This document shows, piece by piece, positions 56,862 to 64,000 of a stretch of DNA of 64,000 nucleotides. How positions within the stretch are numbered: position 1 is the stretch's first letter; the number at the start of each line of letters is the position of its first letter. The notes below the pieces were generated by a model, which ran no database searches, was not told the origin of the DNA, and saw only the letters and a program-made list of their open reading frames with translations. Origin of the DNA: Ceratopteris richardii (lineage: Eukaryota; Streptophyta; Polypodiopsida; Polypodiales; Pteridaceae); contig CM035430.1 in the NCBI GenBank assembly GCA_020310875.1, forward strand, positions 102,798,431 to 102,862,430, written 5' to 3'. The position numbers and the translations under genes were made by a program.

Positions 56862-57004
56862 AAGTATGCATCATTATAGGGCCACATTACATGGTCGTGC
56901 ATAGACACACTTGAGAATCCTAAGCACAAGAGCACATTGACATATGTCAAATTTTTTCTACTGATACTAACTTTTGTGTTCTTGTTTTGTGATAATTTTT
57001 CCCA

Positions 57005-57039
<35 letters not shown>

Positions 57040-57042
57040 GAG
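56862..57042 (+). promoter_or_regulatory. Conserved block, branch-point-like site and A tract (C)
   Basis: TATAGGGCCACATTACA (about 56874-56890), GAGCACATTGACATAT, TACTAAC at 56965-56971, a T-rich run, 33 A residues at 57006-57038 and AG at 57041-57042. The frame after this AG runs directly into the ARGONAUTE-like text in phase with an upstream ATG donor. The branch-to-AG distance of about 70 nt is long for a plant intron. Confidence 0.45.
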
Positions 57043-57626
57043 GAAGAACTTGTTCCCAGGTTTCGCTCATGGAACATGAATGAGTCATGCTTAGTTGAAG
57101 ATTGAACCATCGATTACTGGGCATTTATCAGTTTGGATAGAAGTGTGTCTTGGCTTGCAGATGATTTAATTGCTGCCTTATCTCATAAATGTCAAGAACT
57201 TAGCATGAGCAGGGCATCCACAACTAAGGTTTCCTCTTACTATGGTGGGAGTGAAGAACTTGAAGGTCCACAACTTGAGTGATGCTTAACTACTGTATGT
57301 ACCATAGCAGCCAAGGAGATATCTGCAAAAGGTTGTTCTGGAGGAGAAGACTCCTGTATATGGTGAGCTAAAGAGAATATGTGAAACTCAGCTTGGTGTA
57401 GTTAACCGATGTTGCTTGCCAAAGAATATAAAGCAATTCAATTCTCAATATTTCCTGAACCAGTATGGAACAGTAGCACTGGTGAATGGTCTATGTCAAT
57501 CAGCATGGTAATCTCTTAGAAACCGGCACGTGTCCAATATTCCTCTGAGTGTCAATATAGGGAAGTGAACGTGCATGAGCCCAAGCTCAGAAATGCACAT
57601 TGTTAGTGACAAATGTTGCTTTGAAA
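57043..57626 (+). pseudogene. AGO: Captured ARGONAUTE MID-domain fragment (in C)
   Basis: Translation gives RSWNMNESCLVE, a stop, then IDYWAFISLDRSVSWLADD and IAALSHKCQEL (57070-57200). In another frame follow EEKTPVYGELKRICETQLGV and CCLPKNIKQFNSQY (57340-57460). From family knowledge, plant AGO proteins read WNMMNKK...GGTVNNW and LYGDLKRICET at the same spacing. About 140 bp of unrelated sequence (about 57462-57600) separates this from VTNVALKRG, which corresponds to the end of the fragment in B. Stops and a frameshift prevent a complete MID domain. It is more decayed than the rest of C. Confidence 0.82.
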
Positions 57627-58352
57627 AGAGGAAAGGGGATTCACCACTCAAAAGATCTCATCAGTGGACAATCAACATGGCCATTCATCAACAAGGTTCC
57701 ATCCCAAAGGCCGAGCGTACAACACGAAGAGACAAAACATCCATCAACCTTCTCCATGGTAAGTATCTTTACTTTGGAAACATCATAACCATGATAGTTT
57801 AGGAAACCTCTTCGTCAGCATACCCTTGCGCACTTAGCTCAAGAACTGCAATTTTTGCACCATACTTCTTCCAATGCATTTTCCAAGTAAGCATGCGTAG
57901 GGCTACATTACAAGGCCGTGCACAAGGCACATACTTTTTTCAACCCAGGCACGAACACACTTACCCATCATTCATTATGGGTTATGAGTAGTTAGCATGA
58001 CTGCTCTCAACATCATCTTTGGAAGAGCTAGCGGACGTCATGGGAACAACATCCATACCTAGGAAGCAATTCGAAGCTAGTAGTTGCTCTAACTCGATCT
58101 TGACAACCTCTTTTGAGCAACTCGCGATTTTTGAGAGCTCACAACGACGCATTCATGCTGCAATTCATGAAAGAAGCACATACCAAGGGACTACGACTTG
58201 TAAAGGCTTGCAGTGACACATGAAGAACTGGACAACCAACACTACCAAATTTGGAAGATAGACGGCTCTCGTTCATACAGAATGGATACTACCTCTCAAA
58301 GCACTACATGGAACAACCACTACAACAAGGGTCTGTCAGGGACGACAGACTC
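57627..58352 (+). other. C 3' untranslated region
   Basis: No conserved gene. It is colinear with 11763-12309 of B in patches. A second copy of the GGGCTACATTACAAGGCC block lies at about 57899-57916. Confidence 0.5.
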
Positions 58353-58366
58353 GAGAGGGGGGGGAG
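58353..58366 (+). other. Polypurine tract of element C
   Basis: GAGAGGGGGGGGAG just before the 3' LTR, preceded by GTCAGGGACGACAGA. Confidence 0.92.
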
Positions 58367-58976
58367 TGTTGGAACTCAAAGTCAAGCACAAGCATGGAAG
58401 CACATCAGAAAGGTGGAAACACACAAGAAGAAGGAGCAAGTAGGGAGCTCCATGAAGTAACTGTCAACTTTTCATAAGAATCCCCTACAAAAATAGTGAT
58501 TTCCATCACTAAAACCATTGTAAATACCATTTTCTATTTTGGTAGCTCCATTTTGTGCAAGCCGAGGAGTCCTTGAGCTTGAGGAGCATTAGAAGTACCA
58601 TCGTACCAATTTTCATAATTTTTAGACTCCGTTTGAGCCCTCAAATAAGCCCTGGAACCTAATTTTTAACTAGGCCGGACACTAGGTCTGGACAGGGCCA
58701 AAACTAGTTAAAAACCTATAAAAAGAGCTAGAGAGCTCATTTTTGAGGTTAGCTTCTTGTAGATTTCAGTTTTGTAATAGATTTCCTTTTGTAATCAAAA
58801 TCCTTCCATTGTTCCTCTCTTTGATCTTACTTTGTGCGCGTGTGTGTGTATGTGTGTGCATGTTTGTGTGCTTTCACTCACGCACTTGTGCCTTCACTTG
58901 CTCGTGGTCTTCATACCGGTCCTCACGTCTCCGCGGATTGACAAGTAAAGGAGGTGGTGCTTACGCTTGAGCTACA
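58367..58976 (+). repeat. 3' LTR of element C
   Basis: 610 bp; TATA box at 58717-58725. Confidence 0.95.
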
Positions 58977-58981
58977 AGGCC
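58977..58981. repeat. Target-site duplication of element C, right copy (AGGCC)
   Basis: Matches 52903-52907. Confidence 0.93.
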
Positions 58982-59470
58982 TGTCAGTCGCAATCGTCAC
59001 GTCAGTCGTGATTGACAGTGTCAATCGTGATCGACAGAGTCGGTTGTGGGGTTTGTCAGTCACGATTGATGGTGTCAATCTCAATCGACACTTTTAGCAT
59101 GAATTCTGGCGTAATTTCAATTGATCGTGGGTCTGTCCATCATGATGGACATGTGGGCACGCGAGTTTATGTGTCAATCATCAAACTTCAGTCAGTCGCG
59201 ATCGACGGTGTCAATCCCGACTAACAGAGGTGTCGGTCGTGGCTGTCAATCGCGATCGATAGTGTCAATCGCGATGGAAAGGGTCTGTCGGTCGTCTCTG
59301 TCAATCATGGCTGTCGATCGCAATCGACAGTGTCGGTCGCGATTGACAGAAAAACACAAAATTTTTTAGTTTTGAAAAGTGATTTGGAATGTGCTCAACA
59401 TGTGTGTCATAGTGGTGCACTTTGTTTTACCAAAGAAGCAACTTTTTTGTCAATCGCAATTGACAGAAGT
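58982..59470 (-). repeat. E3 leader array (GTCAATCGCGATCGACAG words)
   Basis: Irregular repeats of TCAATCGCGATCGACAG, GTCGGTCG and GTCAGTCACGATTGA type, continuing the words at 52845-52902 on the other side of C. CGATCG and ATCGCGAT palindromes recur, but the word set differs from E1/E2/C and from A. Confidence 0.82.
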
Positions 59471-59823
59471 CAACGCCCCGGAGACTGTGCAGAGCTTTTC
59501 TGTACCTGCATGGCCTGCTGGAGATGATGATAGAGCCAAAACCTGCAAGAAACTCAAGAAACGTGCAAAAAATAGCGCACACAATTCGCTCTCTCGCTCT
59601 CTCTCACAACTGAAATGAGGGAAATGGAAGGGAGAAGGTGATATGACCAAAAACTGAAATTTTTCGCGATGATGGAGATGGAGGTGGGAGATGGTTAGGA
59701 TGATGATGGTGGTGGGGATGGTGAAATAAGAAAGAGAAAAATAAGGAGAAGTAAAGAAATTACCTGCAATACCAACGTCACAACTCTACGTCTTACCATC
59801 ACACGCTCGTCCTCAAAGCTCGA
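59471..59823 (-). promoter_or_regulatory. E3 PBS-proximal leader with donor-like site
   Basis: No gene. The minus-strand GTGATG|GTAAG site is at about 59801-59791, as in A, C and E1/E2. Most of the rest is AT-rich with GAGAG and GGTGATG runs. Confidence 0.5.
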
Positions 59824-59841
59824 TACTTGGCAACGTCGCCA
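59824..59841 (-). other. Primer-binding site, degenerate tRNA-Asp type (E3)
   Basis: Minus strand TGGCGACGTTGCCAAGTA, with several mismatches to tRNA-Asp but in the correct place, 8 bp from the LTR edge. Confidence 0.65.
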
Positions 59842-59849
59842 AAATTTGG

Positions 59850-60564
59850 TGTAGCTCAGTGATGAGTAGCACCTCCTTTAATGTCAATCCGGGAAGATGT
59901 GAGTATGGTATGAAGACCTCAAACAAGTGATGGCACGTGTGTGAGTGAGAAGCACACTAACATGCACACACATACATACACACATGCACACAAGGCAAGA
60001 ACAAAGAGAGAGACAATGGAGTTCTTTAGATTTCTCAAAATTTCTCTTACAAGTTCAATTCTACAACAAGCTACCCTCAAAAATAAGTTCTCTAGCTCTT
60101 TTTATAGTTTTTGACTAGTTTTGGCCCTGTCCCGACTTAGTGTCCGGCCTAGTTAAAAATTAGGTTCTAGGGCCTATTTGAGGGTTCAAACAGAGTCTAA
60201 AAAATATGAAAATTGATAGGTAGGTACTTCTAATGCTCCTCAAGCTCAAGGACTCCTTGGCTTGCACAAAATGGAGCTACAAAAATATGAAATGGTATTT
60301 ACAATGGCTTTTAATGATGAAAATCACTATTTTTGTAGGGATTTCTTCTGAAAATCTGACATACACTTCTTGGAGCTCCCTACTTTCTCCTTCTTCTTAT
60401 GTGTCCACCTCTTTGATGTACTCATGTGCTTTTTCCTTGACCTTCAGCTTCATGAAACATGATAGGCCTATTTGCTGGATCTCCGTTGACTACTTTGCCT
60501 ACTTGGCCCTTCTCATTGGCTTCCTTGTCTCGAAAGTCCTTGACTGCCTTGACCACTGCCAACA
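59850..60564 (-). repeat. LTR shared by E3 (as 5' LTR) and E4 (as 3' LTR)
   Basis: 715 bp, TGTTGGCAGT...GAGCTACA on the minus strand. It is related to the 608-610 bp LTRs but has about 105 extra bp just inside its start (about 60455-60560). PBS on one side, PPT and ORF3 fragment on the other. Confidence 0.82.
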
Positions 60565-60583
60565 CTCCCCCCTCTCTCGTGTC
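60565..60583 (-). other. Polypurine tract (E4)
   Basis: Minus strand ACGAGAGAGGGGGGAG before the LTR, preceded by GACGACAGAC. Confidence 0.82.
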
Positions 60584-61310
60584 TGTCGTCTCTGATAGAC
60601 CCTTGTTGAGTGGACCATTGAATGTAGTATTCCACCACATCTGTCGCTAAGTGGTGTTCTATCAATCTCAGTCCTTTTGCCAAGTCGGTGAGTAGGGAGT
60701 CCCAGTCTACTAGCCTAGGTACCTTCGGATGTGGCATGCATAGCTTCTCTGAATGTAGACCCTGCTCTACCGCAAATAATTGTAATAAATGAGATGTTCT
60801 GGGTATGAATATCTCTGAATGATATTCCCAGAACCCTGTGATAAACATTTCTTCAAACATTTGTTTTAAGCAGGCTGGGAGATACTTAATACGAGCATGC
60901 CACGCATAGACAACATTGATGGATGGTGTGGTGCTCATATCATAAACGAGATCTTGGTTGCCTTCATTGAATCCGAGAGCCAAAAGATAAGGTTCTTTGA
61001 CATTTCTAAAGGTCCTAAATGTAACCAGCATTAGCTCAAATATTTTTAAGCACATTTGTGCCATGATGTCTGGTACATTCTTGAATCTGATTCCCCAAAA
61101 TCTGAATGGTTGAAATCATGTATGCGACCGTGGGTTGGCCACGTGGTGGTGCCAAGTATACATAGTTTAACCGTTTGGCACAACCTTTAACTGTCAAAAC
61201 TATTTTGGTGTACTCGGGCCATGATCTTCGGCGGAAGACAGGGCAATAGCAAGGGTTATACTTGATGTATAGAGGCATATTATTCCAAGTACACACCATC
61301 TTGGGGTATG
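60584..61310 (-). pseudogene. E4 ORF3 remnant
   Basis: Two overlapping minus-strand frames (61299-61036 and 61064-60584) align with A ORF3: PLYIKYNPCYCPVFRRRSW against APYLLQVNPSFCPIPRRR; VAYMISTIQILGNQ against EDYMIKTIEFWLQN; and MFEEMFITGFWEYHSEIF against IFEEAFFTGFFEIDSEVF. A frameshift near 61050 separates them. Upstream (to about 61420) it runs into the 3' end of gag, so PR, pol and ORF2 are deleted. Its LTR belongs to the E/C family, not to A. Confidence 0.75.
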
Positions 61311-61422
61311 TTTCTAGTAGGCATATCCTCCATGTAGGTTGAAATATGTTACCATGAGTTGCACTTTCAGGGATGTCATCTGGTGCAAATTGTGTCCCTG
61401 AGGTTGGTTCTTTGGTTGTGTG

Positions 61423-62971
61423 CTACCTTATCTCAGCATTATAATCAGCCATTAATATGCAGAATGGAACATACAAATTATCTGAAGTGCCAATCAACCA
61501 ATGATGGGATAGGTTTTTTATGTCTTGGAGGAATCGATCATGAAGATCATCAATTTCAGGAATAGGAGAGGGACTACCCTTCGCCTTGACCCATTTCTCT
61601 TCTTGTATTTCTCGCAAGAACTCTTAAGAGTAGTGCTGAATTGAAAGAGGTGTTCCATCATCCACAGAATCAGGAACATAAACTTTCCTTGGTGGTGAGC
61701 TTTCTCTTTCAACAAATGGAGGTAAAGAAACTTGCGGTTTGTTTACCAACTGCTCTAAACTTTCTAGTAAGCCCTGGAAATGCAAACCTGGTTTGCCAGA
61801 ATTTGTCTGATTGAACAATTGATTAGCCTTGAGCATAGCTTGAGCTAGTTCTACCATTTTCATGCAAATTTTGTCCGTTCAATCTCCAAATCTGCTCTAG
61901 GGTGACTCTTTTCTAGGTTTGCAATTGTTGGCGCTTCTTGAAATCGAGCCTGGTAGGCCATGAACATCATATCCAATCCTTCTAGTGTTGGATCTGCAAG
62001 AACATACCCTGGTTGTAGTTTATTTACAATGGGTGGTGGGGTGAGATGAAGTGGAGTGGATGGAGTTTTGGCATGCGAGGGATTTCGAGAGGCGATATCT
62101 TCTATTTTGCTTTTTACATCTCTCAGGCTTTCTTTGAGTTCATATAGCTTTCTATTCCACTTGCAATAGGCCTTCTCTCTAGTATCCTTCCATGTTCTTG
62201 TTTTCCTCTTACTAGGCTCTCCTGATTCACTTGAATCTGATTGTCCAACTAGTTTACCTTGCTTTAAGGCTTGTGCCCTAGTAACTACTTGTATAGGAGC
62301 CACATTATTGCTACTTGAAATTGAATCCACCACTATGCCTACCACATTAATCATTGTAACCTTGCGTGCACTAGAGGGGTTCCTTGGACAATCTTTGGGG
62401 AGATGTTCTTTGCCGCACTCAAGACAAAAGCCTTGTATTGTGATGTTCTATCCTTGTCTTGGAGTCGATGAGTGGGGACATTCACAAATCAAATGGTGAC
62501 CTTGACATCTAAAACATGGTCCTCTAGGGGCTTGTGGGCTCATTTGTCTCAATTGGGGCCTGGGGTTTGGATTCGTATACATGACATTGGAGTATTCTGG
62601 CTCCCAATTTTGTTCCATAGGTGGTGCCTCATATTGATACGAAAAAATATCACTATTCTTTGGTGACTCTATGTAATAAGCTCGTGGACTATCGTCATGG
62701 GTGTAGTCAGAACTCTGAGCATGAGAGTCATTTTATGAGACTAATGGGGTCATTGGTACCAATGCTCTATTCGGGTTCTCCTCTACCATTGCATACTTAG
62801 CTGGAATAACATTGGTAGGAGTTGGAGGTTGGTTGACTAGGACTGGTTGTGGCCTATATGGTACCTGATATTGTTGTTGGTATTGAGGTTGATTTTGTTG
62901 TGGTGGCCTATAATATGGATGTTGCTATTGGTTTTGATACCTACCCTATTGATAATGTTGTTAATATTGTT
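61423..62971 (-). pseudogene. gag: E4 gag remnant, C-terminal half
   Basis: Contains the Q/Y-rich segment, the knuckles CFRCQGHHLICEC (Asp changed to His) and CLECGKEHLPKDC (62540-62400), the VVDSISSSNNVAPIQVVTRA linker and the segment ending in EIDDLHDRF (61560). The N-terminus and capsid are cut off at 62971. Stops occur at about 62735, 62450, 61860 and 61625. Confidence 0.82.
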
Positions 62972-64000
62972 GGGAAAGATGGATGGATACTCCAAGAGAT
63001 TGAGTAGGTATTGCCAGAACCTGCTTTGTACCAGCCCCCTTTTGCTTCAGACTTGATAAGTGGACCTTCTTAGCTTTCCAATGACACCATAAGATGGCCT
63101 ATGTACTTTGGAAATAATGTGTGCAATGATTGAACCAAAACAGATAACTTTGAAACTCACAATCTCAAGAAAACCTTCTATTTATGTCTTGACACCTGCT
63201 GGATCTTTTGCTCAGTATGACCAGCAGAGTAGGAATCGGAAAAATTCCTTTTAGGGGTATTTAATTAGCTTATCAAACTAACTATTCCAAGTGGAATGAT
63301 GTAAAAAGATAACATATGCTAAGAGAAATCAATTTAGCAAATGAAGTTATACACCCGATTTTTTAGGACTTTAGCAGACATTGACCAGTGATCATCTCGA
63401 TGCAAATTTCTCTGAAATGGCTGAATAGAATCTCTTCAAACTTTGATAGTATGTAGACAACTTTGCGTGAATCCAACAAGCTTTGAATCACTGAATTTGA
63501 TGGAGAAATGACTAAGATATGCACTTCACAAGCTGACAGACTTTTAAGTAGTATGATAGAGAACTCAGAAATGAACAATGAGAAAGTATGTATTAATGAA
63601 CACTTGTATACAAATCCATTGGCATGAATGGCATTGCCTAATGGTGTAGATAGGTGTGGGCTAGAGTGTAGGACTCACACACACTCAAAATCAGTAATGA
63701 GAAGCTCGGGAGTGATGAATTCTACCCACGACTTTTCCATGACCATTTTTATAAGGAATGAGTAAAAATTTGAATTCAAATTCAAACTTTTGGCTCCCTA
63801 TGATCAAGCTCCTATATCCTAGGAGATATTCCTTCAATCAAAGAGCTAACTTTTTCCACAAATCCTTTTGGTAGGTGATTACAAAATATTCCAAGTCAAT
63901 TTGACTTTTACAAGGAGATAAAGTGGTAATTAACCACTAGCAATGGTTCCTATGTTTCTTCACATATGTAGGGTCTTCAAGATACCTTTCAAGCCAAATG
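62972..64000 (-). other. Right flank, possible partial LTR of an unrelated element
   Basis: Gag similarity ends exactly at TGTTGGGAAAG, which on the minus strand reads as an LTR-like end (...CTTTCCCAACA). Further right, the minus strand has CCTTATAAAAATGG (about 63755-63742), a good TATA box. No second boundary, PBS or ORF is visible, so this is only a suggestion. Confidence 0.25.

Larger units (their letters stand above)
52908..58976 (+). mobile_element. Element C: non-autonomous LTR retrotransposon
   Basis: 6,069 bp, with 610-bp LTRs, an intact tRNA-Asp PBS, a PPT and a 5-bp target duplication. Its LTR is related along its length to those of E1/E2/B, so it probably depends on that family's Gag and Pol. 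It lacks gag, RT, RNase H and IN. Contents: leader, ATCG array, a 551-codon ORF homologous to the post-integrase region of B, an acceptor-like cassette, an ARGONAUTE MID fragment and a PPT. The only LTR mismatch noticed is C at 53111 against T at 58570, so it is young. Confidence 0.93.

Overview
The window is intergenic DNA of a land plant with a large, repeat-rich nuclear genome. It consists almost entirely of Ty3/gypsy LTR retrotransposons and their debris, and I see no intact host gene. The plant assignment rests on Athila/Tat-style pol proteins without a chromodomain, primer-binding sites complementary to plant tRNA-Asp (TGGCGCCGTTGCCGGGGA), LTR promoters with TATA boxes, and a captured fragment resembling a plant ARGONAUTE MID domain. 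The species cannot be fixed from the sequence.

Two complete plus-strand elements stand out. Element A (17919-34858, 16.9 kb) has 891-bp LTRs that differ at four positions I could see, and a 5-bp target duplication (ACTAG). It encodes a 2935-codon gag-PR-RT-RNase H-IN polyprotein with a second retropepsin-like domain after the integrase. After an amber codon comes an in-frame tail, then two further ORFs (about 808 and 395 codons). Element C (52908-58976, 6.1 kb) is non-autonomous, with 610-bp LTRs and the target duplication AGGCC. It has one 551-codon ORF, which corresponds only to the post-integrase domain and tail of the autonomous elements.

Everything else is a minus-strand chain of related, broken elements. 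From right to left: a gag/ORF3 fragment (E4, 62971-60565), LTR 60564-59850, leader and gag-PR-pol of E3 (59823-44095, interrupted by C), a pol remnant (E2', 43900-39502), LTR 39501-38894, a leader remnant and gag-PR-pol-3' region of element B (38530-11745, interrupted by A), LTR 11744-11136, leader, gag start and pol of E2 (11135-5973), LTR 5972-5365, and leader and gag of E1 (5364-about 609). Each of the four LTRs has a PBS on its downstream side and the 3' end of another element on its upstream side, so neighbours share single LTRs. Blocks 609-9299 and 36018-42649 are colinear copies of each other.

The elements share an unusual plan. A PBS is followed by a conserved GTGATG|GTAAG splice-donor-like site. 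Next comes a leader array of self-complementary ATCG-rich words (different in each family), then gag-pol, a post-integrase protease-like domain and a W-[IV]-P-K tail. The tail is followed by a conserved nucleotide block, a TACTAAC branch-point/acceptor-like cassette and a variable 3' cargo. In A and E4 the cargo is ORF2/ORF3-type protein; in B and C it is a degenerate ARGONAUTE MID fragment. The dual-protease layout, the palindromic leader arrays and the swappable, possibly spliced 3' cargo are the parts most likely to be undescribed.
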